Source of the DNA: Ferrovibrio sp. | GTDB lineage: Bacteria > Pseudomonadota > Alphaproteobacteria > Ferrovibrionales > Ferrovibrionaceae | Assembly: GCA_017991315.1 (NCBI GenBank) | Contig: JAGOQS010000001.1 | Span: 62,001-126,000, forward strand | Reading direction: 5' to 3' | DNA length: 64,000 nucleotides | Part shown: positions 44,158 to 52,717 of the stretch, piece by piece | How the letters are laid out: each line of letters opens with the position of its first letter | How positions within the stretch are numbered: position 1 is the first letter of the stretch | Translations under genes and position numbers: made by a program | The notes under the pieces: generated by a model | The model's database searches: none | Seen by the model: only the letters and a program-made list of their open reading frames with translations | What the model was told of the DNA's origin: nothing

Positions 44158-45364
44158 CAGCCGATTGCAGAGGCTGGGGCGAATGCAGGGGCGGCGGGAA
44201 TTCCAGCGTCACCGTGGTGCCCTGGCCGAGCCGGCTTTGCAGCAGGAAGGTGCCGCGATGCAGCTCCACCAGTGCCTTGACCAGCGGCAGGCCGAGCCCG
44301 GTGCCGTCATATTGCCTCGTGAGATCGTTTTCCACCTGGCCGAAGGGGCTCAGCACCAGGTCGAGATGTTCGGGCGCGATGCCGATGCCGGTGTCGCTGA
44401 CCCAGATGCGGAAACCGCCATGCTCCATCGCCTGGGTGCCGATCTCGATGCGGCCGCCCTTGGGCGTGAATTTCACGGCATTGGACAGCAGGTTCAGCAG
44501 TATCTGACGCACTGCCTGGGCATCGGCATAGCCTTCCTCCAGCGCCGGATCGAACCGGGTGGCGAAGCTCAGTTCCTGCCGCTCGGCATGAGGCCGCAGC
44601 ACCCGCATGCATAGTTCGGCCATTTCCTGCGGATCGATCATGGCAGGATGGATGGTCCAGCCGCCGCTCTCGATCTTGGCCATGTCCAGGATGTTGTTGA
44701 TCAGGCCGAGCAGATGCTGGCCGCTGGCCAGGATGTCCTGCACGTATTCGGCATAGCGCGGTGTGGTAAGCGGGCCGAACAGCCGGTCGCGCATCACCTC
44801 GGCGAAGCCGATGATGGCGTTGAGCGGCGTGCGCAATTCATGGCTCATGGTGGCGAGGAAGCGCGTCTTGGCGCGCGAGGCTTCCTCGGCGGCGGCGCGG
44901 GCACGCTCCAGCGAGCGGTTGCGCCGTTCGCTGCGCGCGCGGCTCAACTGCAGCAGCGACAGCGCGGTGCCGACGCCGTGATACAGGCCATCGGCGGTGA
45001 CGATGAAGCCGCGCAGTAGGGCTGATGGGTGCTCGTCGGCGATCAGCGCTTCCAGGCGGTCGATACCGAGCTGCGCCTCCACGGTCAGCGGCTCCGGGTC
45101 CATCAGCGCCGTCACCGGTTTCTTGGCGTAGAGCGCGCGGCCATAGTCGCGCGAAAGATGGGTGATCAGGTCGTAGCGGTTGATCAGGCCGAGCGGGCGG
45201 CCCTGTTCATTCACCACCGCGAGCGCGCCGAGATCGGGGTCGGCGGCAAACAGGCGGTCGACATCCTCGCAACGCATGCCGGGCGGCACTGGGGTACGGG
45301 GACTGGCGACACCGCCTATGGTCTCGAGCAGATCGCCATCGCTCATATGCACGGTAGGCCTCAT
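44120..45364 (-). CDS. Soluble CBS-domain sensor histidine kinase
   Basis: 414 residues. About 20-140 form a CBS-pair-like sensor (LGALAVVNEQGRPLGLINRYDLI, then ALYAKKPVTALM). A coiled coil at 145-175 leads to the DHp H-box SHELRTPLNAIIGFAEVM and the HATPase domain (N box LLNLLSNAVKFTPKGG, DTGIGIAPEHL, GTGLGLPLV). No transmembrane helix is seen, so it senses a cytosolic signal, perhaps adenosine nucleotides as CBS domains often do. No response regulator is adjacent. ATG 45346 is an alternative start. Confidence 0.9.
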   Translation of the reverse strand: MRPTVHMSDGDLLETIGGVASPRTPVPPGMRCEDVDRLFAADPDLGALAVVNEQGRPLGLINRYDLITHLSRDYGRALYAKKPVTALMDPEPLTVEAQLGIDRLEALIADEHPSALLRGFIVTADGLYHGVGTALSLLQLSRARSERRNRSLERARAAAEEASRAKTRFLATMSHELRTPLNAIIGFAEVMRDRLFGPLTTPRYAEYVQDILASGQHLLGLINNILDMAKIESGGWTIHPAMIDPQEMAELCMRVLRPHAERQELSFATRFDPALEEGYADAQAVRQILLNLLSNAVKFTPKGGRIEIGTQAMEHGGFRIWVSDTGIGIAPEHLDLVLSPFGQVENDLTRQYDGTGLGLPLVKALVELHRGTFLLQSRLGQGTTVTLEFPPPLHSPQPLQSAVSAAASPAAKSG

Positions 45365-45424
45365 GGATCTTGAGGCCTTGTTATCGCCGCCTAACGTGAC
45401 GGCGCCGTGACATTGGGGGCGGGT

Positions 45425-46045
45425 TTACGCCCTGGTATCGACACTACCAGCAGTGGCGCCATCCGGCTGCGGGCCGCCCTTGGTGACGCCCACCATGGCG
45501 GCGCGCAGCAGCCGGCCATGCTGCACATAGCCGGCGGCCACCACCTGGAACACCGTGCCGGCGGGCAGGTTCGGGTTCTCCACCTCGAACATCGCCTGAT
45601 GCAGATTGGGATCAAAACGCTGGCCCTGCGGATCGATGCGCTGGATGCCGTGGCGCTCGAACACGCTGAGCAGCTCCCGCTCGGTGGCTTCGATGCCGAC
45701 CAGCAGGTTGTTCAGCGGATCACTCTTGGCGGCTTCGCCTTCGCTGGGCTTCGGCGCGCTTTGCAGCGCACGGCCGAGATTGTCGGCGACGGTGAGGATG
45801 TCCTTGGCGAACTTGGCCGAAGCGAACTTCACCGCATCATCGCGCTCGCGCTCCAGGCGGCGGCGCAGATTCTCGGTTTCGGCTGCCAGCCGCAGCAGCT
45901 TGTCCTTCAGTTCCGCGCTTTCCGCTTGCGCCTTGGCAAGATCGGCGGCGAGCAACACGGCATCGCCGCCGAGGCTCGGTTCGGTGTTGATCGCGGCGTC
46001 GAAATTCACGCTGTCCTGGGCAGGCTGGGTCGGCTGGGTGTTCAT
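45425..46045 (-). CDS. grpE: Nucleotide exchange factor GrpE
   Basis: 206 residues. A long N-terminal coiled coil (ADLAKAQAESAELKDKLLRL, then AETENLRRRLERERDDA) and a C-terminal beta-domain with the signature NPNLPAGTVFQVVAAGYVQHGRLLRAAMVGVTKG split at the family's GTV..V motif. It releases ADP from DnaK. It follows hrcA on the same strand, the usual arrangement, and separately from dnaK. Confidence 0.96.
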   Translation of the reverse strand: MNTQPTQPAQDSVNFDAAINTEPSLGGDAVLLAADLAKAQAESAELKDKLLRLAAETENLRRRLERERDDAVKFASAKFAKDILTVADNLGRALQSAPKPSEGEAAKSDPLNNLLVGIEATERELLSVFERHGIQRIDPQGQRFDPNLHQAMFEVENPNLPAGTVFQVVAAGYVQHGRLLRAAMVGVTKGGPQPDGATAGSVDTRA

Positions 46046-46128
46046 CTTACTTCTCTAAATAGCTGCGGCCCTGCATATACGGGCAGGGGCGGCAAATTTC
46101 AACCAAGCGGCCTGTAGCGGGGCAGGCG

Positions 46129-47178
46129 TCACCGCAGCAGACGGCCCACCACCTGGGCGGTGAAATCCACCATCGGCACCAGGCGGGCATAATTCATGCG
46201 GGTGGGGCCGATCACGCCGATGGCGCCGACAATGCGCTGCTGCTGGTTCTGCAGCGGCGCCACGATCAGCGAGCAGCCGGCTTGGCGGAACAGGGTATTC
46301 TCCGAGCCGATGAAGATGCGCACGCCCTCGCTGCCATGGGTGAGGTCGATCAGGCGCAGCATTTCCTCGGTGTTTTCCAGTTCTTCCATCAACGAGCGGA
46401 TGCGTTCCAGGTCGGCCATCGCCGCCACGTCGTCGAGCAGGTTGGCCGAGCCGCGCACGATCAGGGTGCCGCCGGGATTGCGCCCTTGGGCCGGTTCGCC
46501 GCCCCACACCGCCAGGCCGGCTTCCACCACCTTTGAGGTGAGCTGGTCAAGCTCGGCGCGGCGTGCGGTGAGTTCGCCCAAGACTTCCTCGCGCGCCAAG
46601 TCGATGGTGCGGCCCTTGAGGCGGCGGGAGAGGAACTGCCCGGCCTCGGCCAGCGCCGATGGGCTCATGCCGAGCGGCATGTCGATCATGCGGTTCTCGA
46701 CCTGGCCGTTCTCGGTCACCAGCACCACCAGGGCCTGGCCGGGGCCGACGGGTACGAATTCCACCTGGCGGAGCGGCGCATCGACTTTCGGCGCCACCAC
46801 CAGCCCGGCATGGCCGGAAAGCCCGGAGAGCGCGGCGGTGGCTTCGGTCAGTACCTCCTGGAAGCCGCGGCCCGAGGCGGCGCAGCGATTCTCGATCGCC
46901 GAGCGTTCGTCATGGGTCAGGTCGCCGACCTGCAGCAGGCCGTCGACGAACAGCCTGAGGCCGCTCTCGGTCGGCAGCCGCCCGGCCGAGGTATGCGGCG
47001 CGAAGAGCAGCCCGGCATCTTCGAGGTCGGCCATGGTGTTGCGGATGCTGGCCGGCGACAGCTTGTGGTCCAGCTTCTTCGACAGGATGCGCGAACCGAC
47101 CGGCTCGCCGGTCGCCATGTAGGTTTCCACCACGAGGCGCAGGATCTCGCGGTTGCGTTGGCCGATCTCTTTGATCAT
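46129..47178 (-). CDS. hrcA: Heat-inducible transcription repressor HrcA
   Basis: 349 residues. An N-terminal winged helix (QRNREILRLVVETYMATGEPVGSRIL, then LSPASIRNTMADLE), a GAF-like domain, and the C-terminal GPTRMNYARLVPMVDFTAQVV typical of HrcA. It represses heat-shock genes through CIRCE elements; I see no perfect CIRCE in this window, including before grpE or dnaK, so its targets probably lie elsewhere (e.g. groESL). ATG 47178 matches the normal N-terminus; a longer form from 47217 is less likely. Confidence 0.94.
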   Translation of the reverse strand: MIKEIGQRNREILRLVVETYMATGEPVGSRILSKKLDHKLSPASIRNTMADLEDAGLLFAPHTSAGRLPTESGLRLFVDGLLQVGDLTHDERSAIENRCAASGRGFQEVLTEATAALSGLSGHAGLVVAPKVDAPLRQVEFVPVGPGQALVVLVTENGQVENRMIDMPLGMSPSALAEAGQFLSRRLKGRTIDLAREEVLGELTARRAELDQLTSKVVEAGLAVWGGEPAQGRNPGGTLIVRGSANLLDDVAAMADLERIRSLMEELENTEEMLRLIDLTHGSEGVRIFIGSENTLFRQAGCSLIVAPLQNQQQRIVGAIGVIGPTRMNYARLVPMVDFTAQVVGRLLR

Positions 47179-47465
47179 GCAGGGAGAATGGGGATTGCCC
47201 GGCCCAGCGTCAACCACCGGGTGGCTGAAGGGCGGATCCTGCGGGTGTCGGAATGCCCTTTTCGGTCGTGATCGGGCGGCATGGAAAGCAGTGAGATCGC
47301 CGTGGCCGCGCGATATCCCTACCGTAGTGATCCACTAATTGCCGTGAATACTATTTTTTGTCTTGGCGGCCTCACGGAATCCGGGCAGAGTGATGCAACC
47401 ATTCAGTGTTCTCGGGCGGAGAGTATTCCTGCATTCATTGCGGGCAATAACAGGGGGAGCGGGCG

Positions 47466-48017
47466 ATGTCGGATTGGTTCCTGGGTGAAATCAGGATTTT
47501 TTCCTTCACGAACATCCCTGCCGGCTGGCATATCTGCGATGGCAGCACGCTGCCCGTGCAAGGCAATCAGGCGCTATTTAGCCTAATCGGCAATACGTTC
47601 GGCGGAGATAACGTCAACTTCAACCTGCCCAACCTGCAGGGCCGCGCCATGGTGCATATGTATGGCACGGGCAGCGGCATGAAGCCCAATGTTGGCAACA
47701 CCGGCGGCAGCATAGGTGTCACGCTCAGCCAGGCGCAGATACCGGCTCACAATCATATTGTAGCCGCGGTTTCGGGCAGCGCGACGACTGCCAACCCGAC
47801 GAGCAACCTGCTGGCGACCAGCGCCATGGGGCAACCGAACCCACAAGCGCCCAGTGCGCCGCTCGTATACGCGCCGCAGGCAGGCAATCAACCGGTTGCC
47901 CTTGAGTCGACGACAATCGCCAGTGAAGGGGGCTCGCAGCCGCATGAAAACCGTCAGCCCTACATGGCCTTGGTCTGCTGTATCGCGCTGACCGGCATCT
48001 ACCCGCCGCGGCCCTGA
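47466..48017 (+). CDS. Phage tail collar-domain protein 1
   Basis: 183 residues of the tail-collar (microcystin-dependent MdpB) family. It opens LGEIRIFSFTNIPAGWHICDG, has LPNLQGRAMVHM and repeated-strand GSATTANPTSN, and closes PHENRQPYMALVCCIALTGIYPPRP. GGGGGAG precedes the start. It is the first of three tandem paralogues at 28- and 12-base spacing. No other phage structural gene is nearby, so this is a domesticated or stand-alone cluster. Confidence 0.9.
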   Translation: MSDWFLGEIRIFSFTNIPAGWHICDGSTLPVQGNQALFSLIGNTFGGDNVNFNLPNLQGRAMVHMYGTGSGMKPNVGNTGGSIGVTLSQAQIPAHNHIVAAVSGSATTANPTSNLLATSAMGQPNPQAPSAPLVYAPQAGNQPVALESTTIASEGGSQPHENRQPYMALVCCIALTGIYPPRP

Positions 48018-48045
48018 AATCCCCTGCCACATAGGAGCCTGCCCC

Positions 48046-48591
48046 ATGGCGGAAGCCTTCCTCGGTGAAATCCGGTTGTTTGCCAGCAATTATGCGCCGA
48101 CCGACTGGCTGCCCTGCAATGGGCAGCTTCTGTCCATCTCGCAATACCAGGCCCTGTATTCGGTTATCGGGACCACGTATGGCGGGAATGGACAGACCAA
48201 TTTTGCCCTGCCGAACCTACAGGGACGGCTGGTCATCGGCACCGGCACCTATACCAACCCGCCGGATCCGGTCACCAGCTATGCCGTGGGCAACCAGGGC
48301 GGTGTGATCCAGGTCGTGTTGACCGATGCGACCATGCCGGCGCATGGCCATAGTTTCCAGGTGGTCAATGTTGAGGGCAATACCGCCGCTCCCAGCCCGG
48401 CAGTAATGCTGGCCGACACGCCGGATACCCAGCCGATGTATATGCCGAAAACCACCGGCACGGTGCGGGCCTTCGATCCAACGGCCCTCTCGCTCGAGGG
48501 TGGCGGCCAGCCGCATGAAAACCGCATGCCCGCCACAGCGATGACGTACATGATCTGCACGGTCGGGGTGTACCCGACCCCCAGCAATTAA
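48046..48591 (+). CDS. Phage tail collar-domain protein 2
   Basis: 181 residues, a paralogue of the preceding gene with LGEIRLFASNYAPTDWLPCNG at the start, FALPNLQGRLVIG mid-domain and PHENRMPATAMTYMICTVGVYP at the end. The variable middle and conserved ends are typical of tail-fibre tip proteins. TAGGAG precedes the start. Function in the cell is not established; surface display or secreted appendage use is possible. Confidence 0.88.
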   Translation: MAEAFLGEIRLFASNYAPTDWLPCNGQLLSISQYQALYSVIGTTYGGNGQTNFALPNLQGRLVIGTGTYTNPPDPVTSYAVGNQGGVIQVVLTDATMPAHGHSFQVVNVEGNTAAPSPAVMLADTPDTQPMYMPKTTGTVRAFDPTALSLEGGGQPHENRMPATAMTYMICTVGVYPTPSN

Positions 48592-48603
48592 GGGAGCGCC
48601 GCC

Positions 48604-49173
48604 ATGGATGCCTTCTACGGTGAAATCAGGGCGTTTCCCTACCAGTTCTGTCCCTGGGATTGGGAGGAATGTAACGGCCAGGAGCTGCAAGTTCAGCAAT
48701 TTCAGGCGCTCTATGCCGTCATCGGCAACCTGTATGGCGGCACGCCTGGTCAAACTTTCAAGCTGCCGGATTTGCGCGGCCAGGCGGCGATGCATTTCGG
48801 CACCTACATCAACCAGCAGGCAAAACCACCTGAGTCGGCGGCCTACACCTGTGCGGAAAGCAGCGGCGTCGATACGGTTACGCTGCAATACACGGAAATG
48901 GCGGCCCACTACCATACCCTGCAAACCATTCCCACCCAGACGCGGCTGACCGCTCCCAGTTCAAGCGCTTTGATCGGCCCGCCCGCCTTCAGGCTCAAGG
49001 CGGGGAACAACTACACCTATTCGCTTTTCAGCACTGCCACTGCGGATACCACTCTGGCTGCGAACTCGCTGACCCCGGTCGGCTCCGGTGCCGCGCATGA
49101 CAATCATCAGCCCTTCCTGGTGATCCGCTACTGCATGTGCGTGAACGGCTGGTGGCCGCCAAGGCCGAGCTGA
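48604..49173 (+). CDS. Phage tail collar-domain protein 3
   Basis: 189 residues, the most divergent of the three paralogues: YGEIRAFPYQFCPWDWEECNG, FKLPDLRGQAAMHFG and AHDNHQPFLVIRYCMCVNGWWPPRPS. It has extra cysteines (PWDWEECNG, YCMCVNG) not shared by its neighbours. GGGAGCG lies before the ATG. The GNAT gene start is inside its last 37 bases, so all four genes are translationally linked. Confidence 0.88.
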   Translation: MDAFYGEIRAFPYQFCPWDWEECNGQELQVQQFQALYAVIGNLYGGTPGQTFKLPDLRGQAAMHFGTYINQQAKPPESAAYTCAESSGVDTVTLQYTEMAAHYHTLQTIPTQTRLTAPSSSALIGPPAFRLKAGNNYTYSLFSTATADTTLAANSLTPVGSGAAHDNHQPFLVIRYCMCVNGWWPPRPS

Positions 49174-49799
49174 TCGCGCCCATGCCGGAGCAGCAGCGCG
49201 GGGCGCTGCCATGGCTGCCCCTGCCTGCCAGCCTGCGGCGGCAGCGGATCGGCTTGCGGCCGGAACGCGGGCTGGAAAGCGAAAGCGCGGCCGGGAGTGG
49301 GGCAGAGAGCAGCGACCGTGATTTTCTCGGCCTGCTCTATGCCAGCACGCGACAGCATGAAATGGCCGCCAGCGGCTGGCCAATGAGCCTGCAGCAGCGG
49401 TTCCTCGCCGACCAGTTCCAGCTGCAGGACCAGCATTACCGCAGCCATTATCCCGGCATGGCCCGCCATATCATCGAGCGCGGCGGTGCACCGCTCGGGC
49501 GGCTCTACCTTTGGCGCCGCGACTATTCGAAGCATGATGATGATCCCGAAACAGCCGGCGTCACGGCCGGCCCCGGCGAGGAATTACGCGTGGTCGATAT
49601 CTCGCTGCTGCCGGAATGGCGCGGCAGCGGCATCGGCGGCGATCTGCTGCGCGGCGTGCAGGCCATGGCGGCGGCGGTCGGCGGATTCGTCTCGCTCAAT
49701 GTGTTGCAGGGCAATCCGGCTTTGCGGCTCTACCAGCGGCTCGGCTTCAAGCCGGTGCGCAGCGATGGCGCCTATACGCTGATGCACTGGCGGGGCTGA
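49137..49799 (+). CDS. GNAT family N-acetyltransferase
   Basis: 220 residues from a GTG start. The GNAT domain lies at about 65-218, with ELRVVDISLLPEWRGSGIGGDLLRG as the acetyl-CoA loop (RGSGIGG) and LNVLQGNPALRLYQRLGF as the C-terminal motif. The N-terminal 60 residues are Pro/Arg-rich and contain MPEQQRG. It overlaps the third tail-collar gene by 37 bases. The tight coupling suggests it acetylates or otherwise modifies the tail-collar proteins, which is inference. Confidence 0.82.
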   Translation: MRERLVAAKAELIAPMPEQQRGALPWLPLPASLRRQRIGLRPERGLESESAAGSGAESSDRDFLGLLYASTRQHEMAASGWPMSLQQRFLADQFQLQDQHYRSHYPGMARHIIERGGAPLGRLYLWRRDYSKHDDDPETAGVTAGPGEELRVVDISLLPEWRGSGIGGDLLRGVQAMAAAVGGFVSLNVLQGNPALRLYQRLGFKPVRSDGAYTLMHWRG

Positions 49800-49834
49800 T
49801 CGCGCCCGCTGGCCTGCAACCGCCAGAAAACACA

Positions 49835-49858
49835 AAAGCCGCGGGAAACCGCGGCTTT
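49835..49858. terminator. GAAA-loop terminator between the GNAT gene and tRNA-Gly
   Basis: Perfect 10-bp stem AAAGCCGCGG-GAAA-... CCGCGGCTTT. On the minus strand it is followed by TTTTGTGTTTTC, so it ends tRNA-Gly; on the plus strand the T-run is only three bases. Confidence 0.85.
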
Positions 49859-49874
49859 GGATGGTCTGGTAAAT

Positions 49875-49949
49875 TGGAGCGGGCGATGAGATTCGAACTC
49901 ACGACCCCAACCTTGGCAAGGTTGTGCTCTACCCCTGAGCTACGCCCGC
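49875..49949 (-). tRNA. tRNA-Gly(GCC)
   Basis: 75 bases including an encoded CCA. Acceptor GCGGGCG/CGCCCGC, anticodon GCC in CTTGCCAAG, T-loop GTTCGAATC. Standard cloverleaf. Confidence 0.97.
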
Positions 49950-50235
49950 TCGGACGGCTTCGCGACCCGACCCAGCAGGGGGCGCCGCGTTGCAGGGGCG
50001 GACTATACTCAGCCGTTTTGCCATTGCAAGCGTCTGCATGAAAAAATGCGTGGCGGAAAAGCCCCGCCGCCGGAAGGGGTTGGGCGAAAACCGGCGGGGC
50101 GGCAGGAAAGCCCTTGCACCCCCGGCCCGGCTCTAGTATCAGAAGGCCGCCTCGCGCAGCCCCCGAGCCAATCCGGCGCCGCGCAGACCCGGCATGGCGA
50201 CGCCCCAAGCATCAACAGCGGCGGCTTGCCCCCAG

Positions 50236-50311
50236 GTCCCCATCGTCTAGAGGCCCAGGACGACGCCCTCTCACGGCGTAAACCGGGGTTCGAATCCCCG
50301 TGGGGACGCCA
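50236..50311 (+). tRNA. tRNA-Glu(CTC)
   Basis: 76 bases with encoded CCA. Acceptor GTCCCCA/TGGGGAC, anticodon CTC in CCCTCTCAC, T-arm CGGGGTTCGAATCCCCG. Base composition and gene type change directly after it, and an integrase lies at the right edge, so its 3' end is the likely attachment site of the island. Confidence 0.97.
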
Positions 50312-50419
50312 CTTTCCAATAATCCTTGAGATTCAATAGCTTGCAAGGTGGCGTGATTGCCCCTTTTCAGCGTCAAACGTAGCAAGTTGCCGTAGCAGAG
50401 CCAAGGCCAATTGTGGCGA

Positions 50420-50800
50420 TCAGCTTGCCCATGTAGTCCGCATGAGCGCGATGTAGTCGTCGATCTTTGCCCGGGCTGCTTCAGTGAGCAGGAAGCGCTT
50501 CACGCGGCGGTCCTTGTCGGTGCGATTCTCGATAACCCAGCCGGTGGCGATCATGCGCTTGATATGGATGCGCGTGATTTGCGGGCTGTGACTTGCGAAC
50601 AGGCAGACCTGCTTGAAGGTCGCCCCCTTCGGGTTGGCATATTGCGCGCGCGCGATCACAAGCAGAACAGACAGAGCGATCAGGGAATTGTCGAGCGGCA
50701 GGTGCCGGCTCTCCCATTCTCGTATTCTGACCAGCTTTGCCAGTACTGCGTGTGGGCCTTGCATAGGGCTGAAGCCAACAGACCGGCCAAAATGGCGCAA
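50420..50800 (-). CDS. MarR-like winged-helix regulator
   Basis: About 126 residues. The winged helix is seen at FKQVCLFASHSPQITRIHIKRMIATGWVIENRTDKDRRVKRFLLTEAARAKID (about residues 60-112), typical of MarR proteins with the basic DKDRRVKR wing. The start is uncertain: TTG 50800 is the longest and ATG 50764 gives a shorter protein. Divergent from a three-gene operon, with an inverted repeat between them that is a plausible shared operator. Confidence 0.68.
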   Translation of the reverse strand: MRHFGRSVGFSPMQGPHAVLAKLVRIREWESRHLPLDNSLIALSVLLVIARAQYANPKGATFKQVCLFASHSPQITRIHIKRMIATGWVIENRTDKDRRVKRFLLTEAARAKIDDYIALMRTTWAS

Positions 50801-50831
50801 GGCAGAGGCGCATAATAAATGGGCAAATATG

Positions 50832-50852
50832 TTTCTCCATAATATGGGGAAA
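50832..50852. promoter_or_regulatory. Inverted repeat between the MarR-like gene and the small exported-protein operon
   Basis: TTTCTCCATA-A-TATGGGGAAA: 10-base arms with one mismatch around a central A, in an AT-rich stretch. Position and symmetry fit a MarR operator controlling both divergent units. Confidence 0.65.
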
Positions 50853-50952
50853 AAGTTTTTCTCTATTTTTGGTTGCGATGAGCCTAATTTCTCGGCACAT
50901 AACCAGCGGGAAATCCTATGCTTTTCCAGCTCAACCTATTGGAGAAAAGCTG

Positions 50953-51411
50953 ATGCGTCGTTTGCTGATAATGATGGTCGCCGCTGTGCTTCCCTGCATG
51001 GCCCAGGCACAGGATGCCAATCCCCCTGCGTTGGGCACAGTTGACCGAATGTTCCATGACACGCAAAAGGCCCGCGTCGTGTGCCGCCTGGCTATGCAGG
51101 TGCAGCTAATCAAACGCGAACTGGCGGGGAGCGGTGTGAGGGATGGCGACAAGAATGCCAACGAAGGCGAGACCTGCATCGCCAGGGAAAAGATCGAGAT
51201 GGGTCAGAGCTACAAGGCAGCCATCGCCAAGCTGGCGAAGAAGCCGGAGGCATTGAGGTCGGCCAAGCAGTATCACGTCTTCGCCCTGACCATGCTCGAC
51301 GGCATGCATCCGCTCGGCGGTGAGGTGAAGATCCAATACGTCGCCCGCCAGAATGCCAATGACGTCAAGCTGAAGGAACTGGAAAATCTGGTGCGGGTGG
51401 ATGCGCAATGA
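50953..51411 (+). CDS. Secreted orphan protein, 152 aa
   Basis: 152 residues. A Sec signal peptide (MRRLLIMMVAAVLPCMAQAQ) leads to a helical mature part with one pair of cysteines (VVCRLAMQV and EGETCIARE) likely to form a disulphide. No known family recognised. TTGGAG before the ATG is the ribosome site. It is first of three genes joined by ATGA overlaps and downstream of the MarR-type palindrome. Confidence 0.65.
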   Translation: MRRLLIMMVAAVLPCMAQAQDANPPALGTVDRMFHDTQKARVVCRLAMQVQLIKRELAGSGVRDGDKNANEGETCIAREKIEMGQSYKAAIAKLAKKPEALRSAKQYHVFALTMLDGMHPLGGEVKIQYVARQNANDVKLKELENLVRVDAQ

Positions 51412-51815
51412 ACGCTGCTCAGCATCTATCCCGTGGCGTGATTCTCGCAGCCTCAATCATGGCGACGGGGTGCAATCCGACCATGACGGCAACGCCCAAC
51501 TACGAAGAAAGCCGGCTCGGCTACAAGGAACTGTCGCAGTGCGTCTATGTGAAGGCGCAGGCTGAGCTGCCGAACATCTACATCGTGACGCTGGAGGCCG
51601 AGCAGCAGGCGCGCATCTTCAACAACAGCCCCGAGGGCTTCCTGGTGACGACCAACATCCAGGGCTACAACCTCGTCTTCCGCAGCACGGGCTCGGGCAG
51701 CATGGTCGAGATACGGCTCTACCCGACGATCTGGGGACCGGAAGGACGTTTGAAGGAATGGCGCCAGCGTTTCCGGGATTGTGAAGCCGAAGCCGCAGCG
51801 AAGAGGAAGGCGTGA
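51408..51815 (+). CDS. Putative lipoprotein, 135 aa
   Basis: 135 residues. The signal ends in MATGC, a lipobox-like motif predicting lipidation at Cys22. The mature part is mixed alpha/beta with two further cysteines (SQCVYV and FRDCEA) and a charged helical end (AEAAAKRKA). Overlaps both neighbouring genes by four bases (ATGA), so the three are translationally coupled. Family not recognised. Confidence 0.65.
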   Translation: MNAAQHLSRGVILAASIMATGCNPTMTATPNYEESRLGYKELSQCVYVKAQAELPNIYIVTLEAEQQARIFNNSPEGFLVTTNIQGYNLVFRSTGSGSMVEIRLYPTIWGPEGRLKEWRQRFRDCEAEAAAKRKA

Positions 51816-52054
51816 TGCTTTCGGCCCGGCATTTTTATATCGCGGCTTTCCTGATCGTGGCGGGCAATGCCATCACCATGGTGGCACTCGATCAATGGCA
51901 ACAGGCATACCCGCCGATCAATAGCCCTGAGCGGAACGCCTATGACGATTGTGCCGACGAGAACAAGTCGGTCATGCCTATCGGCAGATTCAATCGGTGG
52001 AGCTACGAGGACCGAAAGGAATGCCTGCTCTGGACCCGAGTGCGGCGTAGGTAA
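51812..52054 (+). CDS. Small single-helix membrane protein, 80 aa
   Basis: 80 residues: an N-terminal membrane helix (YIAAFLIVAGNAITMVALDQW), then a polar part with YDDCADENKS and KECLLWTRVRRR. The two cysteines would be periplasmic if the helix is a signal anchor. Third gene of the coupled set. No family recognised. Confidence 0.55.
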   Translation: MMLSARHFYIAAFLIVAGNAITMVALDQWQQAYPPINSPERNAYDDCADENKSVMPIGRFNRWSYEDRKECLLWTRVRRR

Positions 52055-52717
52055 CGAAGCACTGATCAGCGGATCATCGCCAACCGAACTGAGAAGCGAC
52101 CTGGTGCAATCCGCTGATGGGTTTGCTGGTGAGTAGCGGCCAACGAACATATGCACCAGGGATCGCCGCTCCCGCTTCTGTGACATGCAAGGATGACCGA
52201 TTTGGATGCGCCGATGAATGCCGTGGCGCTCGGTCATGTCCTTGCGGCTAGGATGCCGGAAGTATCGCCGAGCGAAAAACCAAGGCTGGTGCATGCCAAG
52301 CCGGACCTTGCTGAGGGCATCTCGGCGAAAAAACGGGAAAAAGCTATAATTCTTATATATTCGAAACCGCTAAGGCATTGAATTACATAAATAAGATACT
52401 TAGTCCCCACACAATCATCACGTCCATTTCAGCCCAAAATACCGTCGAAACCGGCTTGAATTTTATGATTTCATAAACTGGGACTAAACCTCGGCAGAGC
52501 ATGCGAGGTGCTTTTCCAGGACAGCAGGAAGTCCAGTGGAAGCCAACACAAGAGCCAAGCCGAGGGTGAATTGATGATAGAGCTGGTATTGAGATAGCTT
52601 GGTCCCTCATGCCATAGGCTTTGCTTTTTTGACCGTAGTTATATGCGGGCAGCAAAAGACCGCGTCCCGTCTGGTGTTGATACCCGGCATCGGGAGAAAT
52701 TCTGTAGACGTGGCTCC
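52055..52717. other. 663-base gap with no confident gene
   Basis: Between the small-protein operon and the Rep-like gene. AT content is higher than in the core genome (about 52330-52420). A 62-codon frame (52193-52381, plus) and a 112-codon frame (52383-52721, minus) exist. The latter begins with an ATGA overlap to the Rep-like stop, but its sequence has no domain, signal or codon bias that supports it. I call neither. Confidence 0.5.

Noticed and set aside
47178-47465. CIRCE element before hrcA
   Set aside because: No TTAGCACTC-N9-GAGTGCTAA-like palindrome exists in this gap.
52193-52381. 62-codon plus-strand frame in the island gap
   Set aside because: No clear ribosome site, no family resemblance, and it sits in an AT-shifted non-coding stretch.
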